A stretch of DNA of 64,000 nt from Mycobacterium sp. (GTDB lineage Bacteria > Actinomycetota > Actinomycetes > Mycobacteriales > Mycobacteriaceae), in assembly GCF_019247635.1 (NCBI RefSeq), contig NZ_JAFBAR010000023.1, forward strand, positions 35,632 to 99,631, given 5' to 3'. The position numbers and the translations under genes are program-made. Within the stretch, counting starts at the first letter, position 1. Each line of letters opens with the position of its first letter. Below are positions 25,709 to 35,388 of the stretch, piece after piece. Below the pieces are notes generated by a model. The model worked only from the letters and a program-made list of their open reading frames with translations, had not been told where the DNA came from and did not search any database.

Positions 25709-27292
25709 TCAGATTACCGACCCGACGTCGTCGCGCACGATGCGCTCAAGCGCCCGCTCAACGACGGCGGCGATGGTCATCGACGGGTTGCACGCCGCCG
25801 TGGTCCCCGGAATCAGCGCGCCGTCGAGCACATAGAGGCCTCGATGCCCCCCGACCCGCCCCTCGAGGTCGCAGACGGTGCCCATCGGGACTCCTCCGAG
25901 GGGGTGCCAGGTGCTGTTGTTGATGCGATTGGTGTCGGTGAGCATCCCGGCCCGCCCGACGATCCGTTTGGCCCTTTTGTGAATGTCCGCCCAGATGGCC
26001 GCGTCGCCCTTGCGCGGAAACGACAGCTTCACCTCGTCGGCGTCCCCGTCGTAGCTGAACCGGCCCCGCGCGGAACTCGTGCCGTAGCCGACCAACATGG
26101 TCGAGCGGATGTCCAAGCCTCCGAAGGGCGGCATGGAAGCTTGGATCAGCGTGTTGGCCCGGTGGGGGTCGTCCCAATCCTTGCTGCAGTACACGACCGG
26201 GCCGCCCTGTACCCCTCCGAAGGTGTCGGCAAGGTCAGTCCACACGTAGATCCGGTCCCCGTTGGTGCCCCAGTTCTCACCCACGCCGTCGGGCAAGTCG
26301 GGGATGTGCCCCAGCGCTGCCGCCCGCACCAGCAGCCGGCTGGTGTTGACACTGCCAGCGGCTAACACCAACGCGGAGGCGGTCAAGATCTTTGTCTCCC
26401 GCCGATGACCCTTCATGTCGAGCCGGTCCACCTCGACGCGCCAGTGGCCATCCGGCTCCAGGGCGATGCCGGTGACCTTGTGCAGCGTGTGCAGAGTGAC
26501 TCGCGCCGTGGCTCGGGCGGCGGCCAAGTAGGTCTTGTCGACCGAGTGCTTGCCTGCGCTGTTCACACCAAAGACGCAGTCGCCGTTGCTGAGCGACGGC
26601 CGCGCCTCACCGCGCAGCTCAGCCAGGACGCAGTCCCAGTCGATGGGCATGGGCACCTTTTCGAGCGAATAACCCGCCCGGCGGACTCGCGCGGCAAAGA
26701 CGCGACTCACCCGGTAGTTCTGGCTTTCGATCAGCTCGTCAGGCGCCGTAGCCAGCCGCAACATGCTGGCCACCCGCGGATAGTAGATCCGGTCCATCTC
26801 GTCGTAGTCGAGGCCCGACGGCAGGTGTGTCTCGAAGAGCTCCCTGGTGGGTTGCAGGCTCATGCCCTGGTATAGCAACGACCCGCCACCGACGCCCACC
26901 CCCGCGATCGACGCCACGTTGTCACCGGAGAAGGCACTGAGTACGCCGGGGTACGGCCCGCCGAGTATGGGACGCCCAAACACTTCCGGATTGGAGTCGA
27001 ACCACAGCATCCTCTTGTCTAAAGGGTTGCTGGCCGGGCGCGGGAACGTGTCGCCATCGTGAGACACCTTCCATTCGACGCCTTGTTCGAGCACGGTGAC
27101 CGGCACACCGGCCTCGGCCAGACGCAGTGCGGTGATCCCGCCGCCAAAACCCGAGCCGACGACGATCACCCGGTGCGTCTCCCGTGTCACCGGCACCCGG
27201 GCTGGCTGCGCACCGGCGTACTCGCGCATTGACGCGACCCAACCTCCCGCGCCGCGCGCCAGCCCGCGCATCCAGCTGCCGAACTCAGTCAT
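25709..27292 (-). CDS. GMC-family oxidoreductase, cholesterol-oxidase-like
   Basis: 527 residues from ATG 27292 with AGAGGA 7 bases upstream. FAD-binding VVGSGFGGGITALRLAEAG is near residue 42 and GVGVGGGSLLYQGM near 135. The C-terminal active site has TWHPLGGVPMGT with the catalytic His and ACNPSMTIAA with the paired Asn. Together with DLEGRVGGHRGLYVLDGALIPG these resemble class I cholesterol oxidases of Streptomyces and Brevibacterium more than M. tuberculosis ChoD. No signal peptide or twin-arginine motif is seen, so it is probably cytoplasmic. It faces the ferredoxin reductase gene across a gap containing two matching operator-like repeats. Confidence 0.88.
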   Translation of the reverse strand: MTEFGSWMRGLARGAGGWVASMREYAGAQPARVPVTRETHRVIVVGSGFGGGITALRLAEAGVPVTVLEQGVEWKVSHDGDTFPRPASNPLDKRMLWFDSNPEVFGRPILGGPYPGVLSAFSGDNVASIAGVGVGGGSLLYQGMSLQPTRELFETHLPSGLDYDEMDRIYYPRVASMLRLATAPDELIESQNYRVSRVFAARVRRAGYSLEKVPMPIDWDCVLAELRGEARPSLSNGDCVFGVNSAGKHSVDKTYLAAARATARVTLHTLHKVTGIALEPDGHWRVEVDRLDMKGHRRETKILTASALVLAAGSVNTSRLLVRAAALGHIPDLPDGVGENWGTNGDRIYVWTDLADTFGGVQGGPVVYCSKDWDDPHRANTLIQASMPPFGGLDIRSTMLVGYGTSSARGRFSYDGDADEVKLSFPRKGDAAIWADIHKRAKRIVGRAGMLTDTNRINNSTWHPLGGVPMGTVCDLEGRVGGHRGLYVLDGALIPGTTAACNPSMTIAAVVERALERIVRDDVGSVI

Positions 27293-27402
27293 GCGCAATC
27301 CTCTCGGTCCGCCCGACGACTCCGGGCATCTTTGCACCGCAAAGGCGCCCGTGGCGAGGGCTGACCTGCGATCGGCCCAAGCCAGCCCGTCCCGGCTATT
27401 GT

Positions 27403-27416
27403 TGGACTTCTGTCCA
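27403..27416. promoter_or_regulatory. Operator-like inverted repeat TGGAC-N4-GTCCA, copy 1
   Basis: TGGACTTCTGTCCA has perfect 5-bp arms and is followed by GCTATG. An equivalent copy lies 77 bp downstream. It is 111 bp from the GMC oxidoreductase start, consistent with regulation of that gene. Confidence 0.6.
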
Positions 27417-27479
27417 GCTATGACAGCGCGGCGAGCTGAATCAGAGGTCAATCTTATGCATGTGCTGGGATTTTGTCAC

Positions 27480-27493
27480 TGGACAACTGTCCA
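27480..27493. promoter_or_regulatory. Operator-like inverted repeat TGGAC-N4-GTCCA, copy 2
   Basis: TGGACAACTGTCCA has the same arms as copy 1 and is also followed by GCTATG. It ends 39 bp before the ATG of the FprB-like gene, where a repressor could block transcription. Spacing between the copies is about seven helical turns. Confidence 0.65.
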
Positions 27494-27532
27494 GCTATGG
27501 TAGCAGGGAGGCAATCGGAGAGGGAGCCGCAC

Positions 27533-29140
27533 ATGGCCTACGTCATTACGCAGAACTGCTGCAAGGACGCCAGCTGCGTCCCTGTCTGCCCAGTTGACTG
27601 CATCCGGCCCGTAAATGAAGCGGGGCAACGCGCCACCGAGATGCTCTACATCGATCCCGAAACCTGCATCGACTGCGGCGCTTGCATGGAGGAGTGCCCC
27701 GTCGACGCCATTTTCTACGATGATGACCTGCCCCCCGAGCAGGCCCGATTCCAAGAAATCAACGCCGCATACTTCCAGGCGCATCCGCTTGAACAAGCAG
27801 CCGCCCAGGCAGTCAGCCAGCATCCGCCAGTTGCCGCAGGGGCGTTAAGGGTGGCCATTGTGGGCGCCGGTCCGGCTGCGTGTTACACCGCCGCGGACCT
27901 GATCGCCGTCGACGGCGTGGAAGTCAACCTCTTTGAGCGCCTGCCCACCCCATTCGGGCTCATTCGGGCCGGCGTGGCCCCGGACCACCAGCACACCAAG
28001 GCCATCGTGCGCATTTTCGAACATACTTTGGCCAGCGAGCGGATGCGCTGCTACCTCAACACCGAAATGGGAACGACGATCAGCCACGACGAACTGATGG
28101 CCCACCACCACGCCGTGATCTACGCCGTCGGCTCCTCGGTGGGACGCCAACTGGGCATACGCGGTGAACAGCTGCCCGGCGTCCACACCGCCGCCGACGT
28201 CGTGGGCTGGTACAACGGCCACCCCGACCACGTCAACCACCGAATCGACATGTCAGGAAAACGCGCAATCATCGTGGGCAACGGCAACGTCGCCCTCGAT
28301 ATCGCGCGCGTGCTCTTGATGGACCACGACCAGCTGGCGACCACCGATATCGCCGATCACGCTTTAGAGGTACTGAACTCAAGCAGCATCGACGAGGTCG
28401 TCATCGTGGGTCGCCGCGGCCTGCGCGACGCCGCATTCTCCGTCGGGGAATTCCACGCATTGGGCCACCTGCCCGACGTCGATATCGTCATCGATCCCCC
28501 ACCCTCGCCCAGCCACGGCGCTGAAGACATCGACACGATCCAAAAGATCGCCCTCGCATGCGAATACGGCAGCCGCCCAACATCATCGGCCCGCAAACGC
28601 ATCACGTTCGTCTTCAACCGCACACCCGCCGAGGTGATCGGATCCGACCGCGCGACAGGCCTGCGCGTACGCGCCACCGACAGCACCGATACCGGCGAGC
28701 CCGAGGAGATCGCGGCGTCACTGATCATCGCCGCCATCGGTTACCAATCGCCGGCACTACCCGGAGTGCCCTATGACGCCCAGCACGGGATCATCCCCAA
28801 CGACAACGGCCGCGTCGTCGACGGCGGGGCGATAGTGCCGGGGGTATATGTCACAGGATGGATCAAGCGCGGACCGCGAGGAGTCATCGGTTCAAACCGA
28901 ACCTGCGCAGCCGAGACGGTGGCCCAACTCCTCAGCGACTTCGACGCCGGCACCCTCGACCGGGACAGCCGGACCAACGAGGAGCTCGACCGTGTGCTGC
29001 TCGGGCGCCAGGCGGCTCCCCTGTCCTGGGCCCACTGGCGCGCGATTGATGACGCCGAACAACAACGCGGCCGCCAGTCCAGTCGGCCCAGGTTGAAATT
29101 TACGAGTCGCGACGACATGCTCGCCGCGGCCAAAAGCTGA
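27533..29140 (+). CDS. fprB: FprB-like NADPH:ferredoxin reductase with N-terminal 7Fe ferredoxin domain
   Basis: 535 residues. The N-terminus is a 7Fe ferredoxin: C9, C15, C19-P and C23, then C45-x2-C48-x2-C51-x3-C55-P, for one [3Fe-4S] and one [4Fe-4S] cluster. Residues about 105-535 form an adrenodoxin-reductase-type flavoprotein: IVGAGPAACYTA (FAD), PFGLIRAGVAPDHQ, GNGNVALDIAR (NADP) and VYVTGWIKRGPRGVIG. M. tuberculosis FprB (Rv0886) has this fusion. It could pass electrons to the CYP125-like P450 encoded 2-3 kb away. Start ATG 27533 has AGGGAG upstream. This may be a paralogue specific to the region. Confidence 0.92.
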   Translation: MAYVITQNCCKDASCVPVCPVDCIRPVNEAGQRATEMLYIDPETCIDCGACMEECPVDAIFYDDDLPPEQARFQEINAAYFQAHPLEQAAAQAVSQHPPVAAGALRVAIVGAGPAACYTAADLIAVDGVEVNLFERLPTPFGLIRAGVAPDHQHTKAIVRIFEHTLASERMRCYLNTEMGTTISHDELMAHHHAVIYAVGSSVGRQLGIRGEQLPGVHTAADVVGWYNGHPDHVNHRIDMSGKRAIIVGNGNVALDIARVLLMDHDQLATTDIADHALEVLNSSSIDEVVIVGRRGLRDAAFSVGEFHALGHLPDVDIVIDPPPSPSHGAEDIDTIQKIALACEYGSRPTSSARKRITFVFNRTPAEVIGSDRATGLRVRATDSTDTGEPEEIAASLIIAAIGYQSPALPGVPYDAQHGIIPNDNGRVVDGGAIVPGVYVTGWIKRGPRGVIGSNRTCAAETVAQLLSDFDAGTLDRDSRTNEELDRVLLGRQAAPLSWAHWRAIDDAEQQRGRQSSRPRLKFTSRDDMLAAAKS

Positions 29141-29163
29141 GGCAACAGTCCGAGCGTCGATCG

Positions 29164-30810
29164 TCAAGCCGGTGCCAGCGTCGTCGCAATGTCGTGGGCC
29201 CAGCGGTAGTCGGCTTTGCCGGAGGGCGAACGCATGATTTTCGGTGTTCGGATGATGGTTTTGGGAACCTTGTAGCCGGCGATGCGCTGTCGGCAGGTCC
29301 GCAGGATCTCTTCGTCGCTGACCGAGGCATCTGCGGCCAGTTGCACGATGGCGGTGACTTCGCTGCCCCACCGCTGCGATGGCCGCCCGACCACGACGAC
29401 GTCATAGACGGCAGGATGGGCGGCGATCGCGCGCTCGACTTCTTCGACGAAGATCTTTTCACCACCGGAATTGATCGTCAGTGAGTTTCGGCCCAGCAGC
29501 CGGATGCGTCCGTCGGGCAGGTATTCGGCTTCGTCGCCGGGCACCGACCAGCGTGCGCCCTCAATGGTGGGGAAAGTGCGGGCCGTCTTGTCTTCATCAC
29601 CGAGATATCCCAGCGGGATGAATTCGCGGCGGGCCAGCCAGCCCTGACCTTCACCCGGCTGCAAGACGTGGGTGAAATCCGTGGCAACCACGGCGGTGTC
29701 GGAGCCTGGTGTGAATACCGCGGGTTCGCAGTCTTTGGTGGCCACGGTGTTCATCTGTATTCCCGACTCCGACGCGCCGACCGCATCGAGGATCATAACG
29801 TTGGGCAGCGCGGCTCGAATGCGCTCGCGCACCGTCGGCGAGAGCGGCGCGCCGCCGTTGCTGATGGTCACCAGCCCGGACAAGTCGTATGCCCCGGTTT
29901 CGATTTCGTCGAGTAACGGCCGGGCGATCGCGTCACCAACGATTGGAATGCTGAGTACTCTTTCGCGCTCGGCCAGCCGCAGCACTTGGGCTGGCTGCAG
30001 CCGCTCGACGTCATCGGGTATCACAAGGCGACCCCCCATCGTTATGACATGAAACGCCGCCCACTGGGCTGCGCCGTGCATCAGTGGGGGAAGCATGAGC
30101 ACCGACAGCGCGCCGGGTGACTGGCTGGCCTGCGCGGCCAGCTCGGCGTACGAAGCCAGCGCTGTGAGGCTTCCGAACGGCCGTCCTCCCATCGACGACA
30201 CGAAGATGTCGTGTTGGCGCCACAACACCCCTTTGGGCATGCCGGTGGTACCGCCGGTGTAGAGGATGTAGAGGTCCTCGGGACTAGGGGTGGGCATCCC
30301 GGCCGTCGGCGCGACGGTAGTAGTGATCGATTCGTAGTCCACGGCCCCGGGCAACAGCGCGTTGCCGCTGTGGTCAGCGACCTGGACCAGCACCTGTAGC
30401 AGTGGCAGCCGCTCCCGGATGGCCTCGACCGTCGGCGCAAACTCCGCAGCGTAGACCAGGGCGTGGGCATCAGCATCGTCCAGCAGGTAGCAGAGTTCGT
30501 CCTCGACGTAGCGGTAACTGACGTTAAACGGCGCGACCCGCGCGCGGAATCCGGCGATCATCGCTTCCAGGTACTGGTTACCGTTGCGTAGATAGATACC
30601 GACGTGATCTTGGCCGGACTGATGACCCTGCAACTGCGCGCGTTCCGTGTGACACCCCAACCCGCGGGCAGCCAGGTAGCGAGCAACTCCGTGGGCGCGG
30701 GCGTCGATTTCGCAATAGCTGTAGGGCCGGTCGCGCCACACCAGCAGCGTCTGATCGGGGATGGCGGCGGCCACCGTGGAAAAGACCGAAGACAGGTCGA
30801 ATCCAGTCAT
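29164..30810 (-). CDS. Acyl-CoA synthetase, FadD19-like
   Basis: 548 residues from ATG 30810 (AAGGAG 5 bases upstream). AMP-binding motifs: YTGGTTGMPKGVLW, LPPLMHGAAQW, GASESGIQ, RWSVPGDEAEY and the C-terminal catalytic lysine in SPSGKADYRWA. The order and wording (HGA-Q, SINSGGEK, AGYKVP...SP-GK-DYRWA) match FadD19, the synthetase for C26 steroid side-chain acids. An insertion near residue 50 (GCHTERAQLQGHQSGQDH) is longer than I recall in FadD19. Next to a CYP125-like P450 that makes such acids, side-chain activation is the likely role. Confidence 0.92.
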   Translation of the reverse strand: MTGFDLSSVFSTVAAAIPDQTLLVWRDRPYSYCEIDARAHGVARYLAARGLGCHTERAQLQGHQSGQDHVGIYLRNGNQYLEAMIAGFRARVAPFNVSYRYVEDELCYLLDDADAHALVYAAEFAPTVEAIRERLPLLQVLVQVADHSGNALLPGAVDYESITTTVAPTAGMPTPSPEDLYILYTGGTTGMPKGVLWRQHDIFVSSMGGRPFGSLTALASYAELAAQASQSPGALSVLMLPPLMHGAAQWAAFHVITMGGRLVIPDDVERLQPAQVLRLAERERVLSIPIVGDAIARPLLDEIETGAYDLSGLVTISNGGAPLSPTVRERIRAALPNVMILDAVGASESGIQMNTVATKDCEPAVFTPGSDTAVVATDFTHVLQPGEGQGWLARREFIPLGYLGDEDKTARTFPTIEGARWSVPGDEAEYLPDGRIRLLGRNSLTINSGGEKIFVEEVERAIAAHPAVYDVVVVGRPSQRWGSEVTAIVQLAADASVSDEEILRTCRQRIAGYKVPKTIIRTPKIMRSPSGKADYRWAHDIATTLAPA

Positions 30811-30904
30811 GTCGCTCCTTCGCGGGTATCCGAACGTGTCCTCGCGCCTCCCTGGCTCGCTGCGGTGTCGGCATGAGCCCTCGAGTGTCGGCAAGCGGCC
30901 TGAT

Positions 30905-32164
30905 TCATTGATGGCTGGACAAACTAGGCCGTGCGGCATACCGCACAGGAAGGCGTTTGACGCCGTTGATCCATCCGTGTCGTAGGCGCTGGGGTGGGCC
31001 GATTTTCTCGATATCGGGGATGATGTCGGCGATCGCGTTGAACATCAAGTTGATTTCCATCCGCGCCAGGTTGGCGCCGATGCAGTAGTGCGCCCCGTTG
31101 CCGCCGAAGCCCAGGTGGGGGTTGGGCTCACGCAGAATGTTGAACGTGAATGGGTCGTCGAACACGTCCTCGTCATAGTTGGCTGAGCTGTAGAACAGTC
31201 CCACTCGCTGACCCGCGTTGATCGGCACTCCCCCCACTTGGGTGTCCTGCAGCGCGGTGCGCTGAAAGCAGTGCACGGGGGTGGCCCATCGCACGATCTC
31301 ATCGGCCGCGGTGGCCGGGCGCTCGCGCTTGAACAGCTCCCACTGGTCTGGGTTATCCAAAAACGCATTCATGCCGTGTGTCATCGCGTTGCGGGTGGTT
31401 TCGTTCCCGGCCACGGCCAGCAGGATGACGAAGAACCCGAACTCCGTCTCGTCCAGCGCCTCGCCGTCGATGTCCGCGTGCACCAGCCGAGTCACGATGT
31501 CGTCGGCTGGACATTGCCGCCGCTCCTCGGCCATTTTGTAGGCGTAACTCAAGATCTCAGCGTTGGCCGCCGCGGGATCCTCGGGATAATCGGGATCGTC
31601 GAGGTTCATGATCGAATTTGTCCAGTGGAAAAGCTGAGTGCGGTCGGCCTCGGGAACACCGATCAAGTCCGCGATCGCCAGCAGGGGAAGGGCCACGGCG
31701 ACATCCTGGACAAAATCCCCCGTCTCCTTCTCGGCGGCGCCCCGCACGATGCCCCGGGCCGCCTCGTCAAGTTTGGCTTCCATGCCCGCGACCGCACGCG
31801 GAGTGAACAACCGCGACACCAGCTTGCGCAAGCGAGTGTGCGCCGGCGGATCGTGGTTGATCAGCAATGCCTTGGTCAGCTCGATCTGCTCGGATGTCAT
31901 CTCGTCGTGGAAGCGAATGACCACTCCGTTGCGGTTCGCCGACCAGGTGTCGTTATCAAGGGAGATCGCCTTGATGTGTTCATGTTTGCTGATCACCCAA
32001 AATCCGCCGTCGCGGAACCCCGCCGTGCCGATCGGCTGTGCGTTCCACCACACCGGCGCCGTCTTGCGCAACTCGGCGAACTCGCGCACCGGCATGCCGT
32101 GCTCAAGCAGGTCGGGACTAGTGAAGTCGAAAGCCGGGCCGAACGGACATGCGGCAGTCTCCAT
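30905..32164 (-). CDS. Cytochrome P450, CYP125-like
   Basis: 419 residues from ATG 32164 with AGGAGA upstream. I-helix AGNETT (252-257), ExxR (E289-R292) and heme loop FGGNGAHYCIGANLAR with axial Cys361. Long stretches match M. tuberculosis CYP125A1 (PVREFAELRKTAPVWWNAQ, NPADDIVT-like, DPFTFNILREPNPHLGFGG, GWINGVKRLPV). CYP125 oxidises C26 of cholesterol/cholest-4-en-3-one to the acid. The downstream FadD19-like gene and nearby FprB-like reductase fit this. It is divergent from the TetR gene with an inverted repeat between. Confidence 0.94.
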   Translation of the reverse strand: METAACPFGPAFDFTSPDLLEHGMPVREFAELRKTAPVWWNAQPIGTAGFRDGGFWVISKHEHIKAISLDNDTWSANRNGVVIRFHDEMTSEQIELTKALLINHDPPAHTRLRKLVSRLFTPRAVAGMEAKLDEAARGIVRGAAEKETGDFVQDVAVALPLLAIADLIGVPEADRTQLFHWTNSIMNLDDPDYPEDPAAANAEILSYAYKMAEERRQCPADDIVTRLVHADIDGEALDETEFGFFVILLAVAGNETTRNAMTHGMNAFLDNPDQWELFKRERPATAADEIVRWATPVHCFQRTALQDTQVGGVPINAGQRVGLFYSSANYDEDVFDDPFTFNILREPNPHLGFGGNGAHYCIGANLARMEINLMFNAIADIIPDIEKIGPPQRLRHGWINGVKRLPVRYAARPSLSSHQ

Positions 32165-32202
32165 CAACGGTCTCCTTTGGCCGGCGCGATTTCAGCTGTC
32201 GA

Positions 32203-32228
32203 TCATACACATCCGATCGACTGTATGA
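32203..32228. promoter_or_regulatory. Inverted repeat TCATACA-N12-TGTATGA, putative TetR operator
   Basis: The 7-bp arms at 32203-32209 and 32222-32228 are exact reverse complements. The site lies in the 134-bp gap between the CYP125-like and TetR genes, 38 bp from the P450 start. TetR proteins typically bind such repeats between divergent genes. Confidence 0.6.
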
Positions 32229-32298
32229 CGAAACCGCTGCCCGATCGATTACCGTTTGCGGATATGAGCCGGCATCCGCTCACCGCTGAGGACCGTTG

Positions 32299-32916
32299 AT
32301 GCGCACCCGAGGCTGGGCGGGCAATGTGCCGGCCAGCGACGAAGAAGCCGTCGCCCGCATCCTCACGGCGACCCGGCGCACCATCGATGAACGTGGCGAA
32401 CAGACCAGCATTGCCGACGTCGCACGCACCCTGGGCGTCACCCGCCAAACCATTTACCGGTACTTCCCCAGCACCGACGAGCTTCTGGCCGCCACCGCCG
32501 CCGACGGGGCCAGCGAATTTCTTGACCAGCTCGCCGAGGCGCTCGCCGACATCACCGATCCCGGAGAAGCCGTGGTCGAAGGCATCGCCACAACGCTCGA
32601 GCGGCTGCCTGGCGACCCCTACATAGGTCTGCTGCTGCGCTCACAGCGCGCCAATGCCGCCGTCACCGTCACCAGCGATACCGCCCGTTTCTTCGGGCAC
32701 TCGATCATTGACCGCCTCGACATCGACTGGACCAACTTCGACGCGCAAGCCATCGAGGACATCATCGAAATGACCCTGCGGACCCTGCAGTCGTTCATCC
32801 TGGCGCCCCTACCCGCCCCCGGTGAAGAATTGCGTCGCCTGCTGCGACAGTGGATCGCTCCCGCCATCACCGCGGCCCGGTCCGCCCGAGCCAGCAGTCC
32901 CGTTGCCAGCGCATGA
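32299..32916 (+). CDS. TetR/AcrR-family transcriptional regulator
   Basis: 205 residues from ATG 32299 (TTG 32296 is adjacent). The N-terminal helix-turn-helix is TSIADVARTLGVTRQTIYRYFPSTDELL, a clear TetR_N match at about 38-66. The C-terminal ligand domain is unassigned. Its position opposite the CYP125-like gene, with a symmetric site between, suggests it represses the P450 and acyl-CoA synthetase genes in response to a steroid or fatty-acid-like ligand. Confidence 0.92.
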   Translation: MRTRGWAGNVPASDEEAVARILTATRRTIDERGEQTSIADVARTLGVTRQTIYRYFPSTDELLAATAADGASEFLDQLAEALADITDPGEAVVEGIATTLERLPGDPYIGLLLRSQRANAAVTVTSDTARFFGHSIIDRLDIDWTNFDAQAIEDIIEMTLRTLQSFILAPLPAPGEELRRLLRQWIAPAITAARSARASSPVASA

Positions 32917-33021
32917 AAAGCTGCACCGCATGGCGTCCAACGGCTGCGGCCCTACACTGCTGTCTCCCGATGGTCGGGAGGAGCGCGCGCCGCGAACCAC
33001 CGCGGGCCATACGGTCGAGGC

Positions 33022-33369
33022 ATGGCTGACGGCGAGGTGTTCGTGATCGACCGCGTGGTAACCCGACCGGGTTGTGCGCGTCGGTTCGTCGACTCCTACC
33101 TTGCCGAATACGCTGCGGGCGCCCGCGAACGAGGCATGCGACTGCGCGACATCCTCGTCAGTCCCCCGATCTGGTTTGACGACCAATCCAACACCGTCAC
33201 CATCACCTGGACCTTGCCCGGTGTACAGGCGTGGTGGGAGATGATATGGAAGGGCCGGCCCGATCCGACTCTGGGCGAATGGTGGTCGCGGATGGGTGAA
33301 TTGGTGCAGCGGCGGTCTCGTTCGTTCGCCGCGGCCGCCCAGGACGTCGACGGCCTCTGCGATGTATAG
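33022..33369 (+). CDS. Small conserved protein, probable dimeric alpha-beta barrel
   Basis: 115 residues. The pattern VFVIDRVVTRPGCARRFVDSYL, then a long helix and ITWTLPGVQAWWEMIW, resembles ferredoxin-like dimeric barrels (NIPSNAP/EthD/Dabb type), where the first strand carries a 'V-P-G' turn. The C-terminus WW-RMGELVQRRSRSF is a helix. It overlaps the next gene by eight bases, so the two are co-translated. Barrel proteins near steroid genes often handle ring-cleavage or polyketide-like intermediates; specific function is unknown. Confidence 0.72.
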   Translation: MADGEVFVIDRVVTRPGCARRFVDSYLAEYAAGARERGMRLRDILVSPPIWFDDQSNTVTITWTLPGVQAWWEMIWKGRPDPTLGEWWSRMGELVQRRSRSFAAAAQDVDGLCDV

Positions 33370-34036
33370 CGTCACCCGGTTGCTCGACGTGACCGACGAA
33401 GACCCCCACCGGGTGCTGGCGTCGCTTCGTGCCGCGGCCGATATCACGCCGGCATCCCACCGGCTCGTGGAACCGACGCTGGCCGGGTCGCGCAACGGCG
33501 GCAACATTCTGGTCCACCTGAGGTTCGACTCGAAGAGTCAATGGCTTTGGGCCGCTGACGATTTCGCTGCCGTTCTGGATGACGCCGCGATCACCCGCGT
33601 CAACGGCGTCGCGTATCCGGGCAGCCCGACCCGCAGCGGCGCCGGAACGGTGTACCGCACGCTCTTGTTGCGGGTACAGCCCGATACCGACGCCGAGACG
33701 GTGGCATGCTTTGAGGGTGAGCTGGCCTCGATGCCGCGTTACGTATCGAGCATCACGAGCTGGCAGTTGAGCCGCGTCGACGAGGCCATCGGGACATCGC
33801 AGTGGACGCACGTGTTCGAGCAGGAGTTCACCGACGTTGCCGGACTAATGGGTCCATACCTCATGCACCCGATCCATTGGGCGGTGGTGGATCGCTGGTT
33901 CGATCCGGAATGCCCCGAGGTGATCGTCCGAGATCGGGTGTGCCACAGCTTTTGTCGCTTGAACATGCCGAACAGCGTGGATCACGGCACGACTTGGGAT
34001 CGGTCACAATACGAAAGGACCGCGCATGACTGCTGA
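33362..34036 (+). CDS. Unknown protein with likely tandem alpha-beta barrel domains
   Basis: 224 residues from the ATG at 33362. Two halves appear: about 1-95 (YSVTRLLDV...ILVHLRFDSKSQW) and about 100-205 (VYRTLLLRVQPDT...SWQLSRVD...WTHVFEQEFTDVAGLMGPYLMHPIHWAVVDRWFDPE). The second half is a good match to the stress-responsive A/B barrel (Dabb), including 'W.H.F.QEF.D..G...Y..HP.H'. It sits between another barrel gene and a SnoaL-like gene, overlapping both. It might bind or isomerise a small organic metabolite; no catalytic residues are recognised. Confidence 0.78.
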   Translation: MYSVTRLLDVTDEDPHRVLASLRAAADITPASHRLVEPTLAGSRNGGNILVHLRFDSKSQWLWAADDFAAVLDDAAITRVNGVAYPGSPTRSGAGTVYRTLLLRVQPDTDAETVACFEGELASMPRYVSSITSWQLSRVDEAIGTSQWTHVFEQEFTDVAGLMGPYLMHPIHWAVVDRWFDPECPEVIVRDRVCHSFCRLNMPNSVDHGTTWDRSQYERTAHDC

Positions 34037-34469
34037 TCAACTACAAATTCTGTGTGATGAACGTGCTATTGAACGCGCATTGAACCTGTTCGGCCGTGCG
34101 ATGGACGACCGCGACTGGCCGTCAATGGCCGACATCCTCGCCGAGGATGCGCAGGGCGACTTCGGAACCGGGCGCCTCCATGGAAGCGCCGCGATCATCG
34201 ACACGATTCGGGGGTTTCTCGACAGTTGCGGTCCCACCCAACACTTGCTGGGCAATGTCGTCGTCGAGGTCACCGGGGACGCCGCGGTCAGCCGAGCCTA
34301 CGTACGCGACGTTCATCTCAGCTCCGACGCCGGATCCCCCGCGCGCTTTTACACGCTCGGCGACTACAAGGACACCTGGCGGCGGCGGGCCGACGGAACC
34401 TGGTGCCTGACCGAGCGGATCAAGTTCAACCGAGCCTACGTCGGATCCCTGGACGTCTTCAGCAGCTGA
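34026..34469 (+). CDS. SnoaL-like (NTF2-fold) protein
   Basis: 147 residues. LCDERAIERALNLFGRAMDDRDWPSMADILAEDA is the usual first two helices of SnoaL_4/NTF2-like proteins, followed by TQHLLGNVVVEVTGD and a final W-x-L-T-x-R-x-K strand. Such proteins include steroid delta-isomerase-like enzymes and small dehydratases. It overlaps the preceding gene by 11 bp. The reaction is unknown. Confidence 0.85.
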   Translation: MTADQLQILCDERAIERALNLFGRAMDDRDWPSMADILAEDAQGDFGTGRLHGSAAIIDTIRGFLDSCGPTQHLLGNVVVEVTGDAAVSRAYVRDVHLSSDAGSPARFYTLGDYKDTWRRRADGTWCLTERIKFNRAYVGSLDVFSS

Positions 34470-34500
34470 ACTGCGGGACCCATCTGCAAGGTCTCGTAAT

Positions 34501-35384
<884 letters not shown>

Positions 35385-35388
<4 letters not shown>

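Noticed and set aside
30913..30921. GCTGGACAA half-site near the P450 stop
   Set aside because: Single half-site at the 3' end of a gene, not near a promoter.
33600..34500. Plus-strand shadow frames over the SnoaL gene
   Set aside because: Alternative frames give Arg/Ser/Pro-rich sequence with no motifs, while the SnoaL frame has clear family features.
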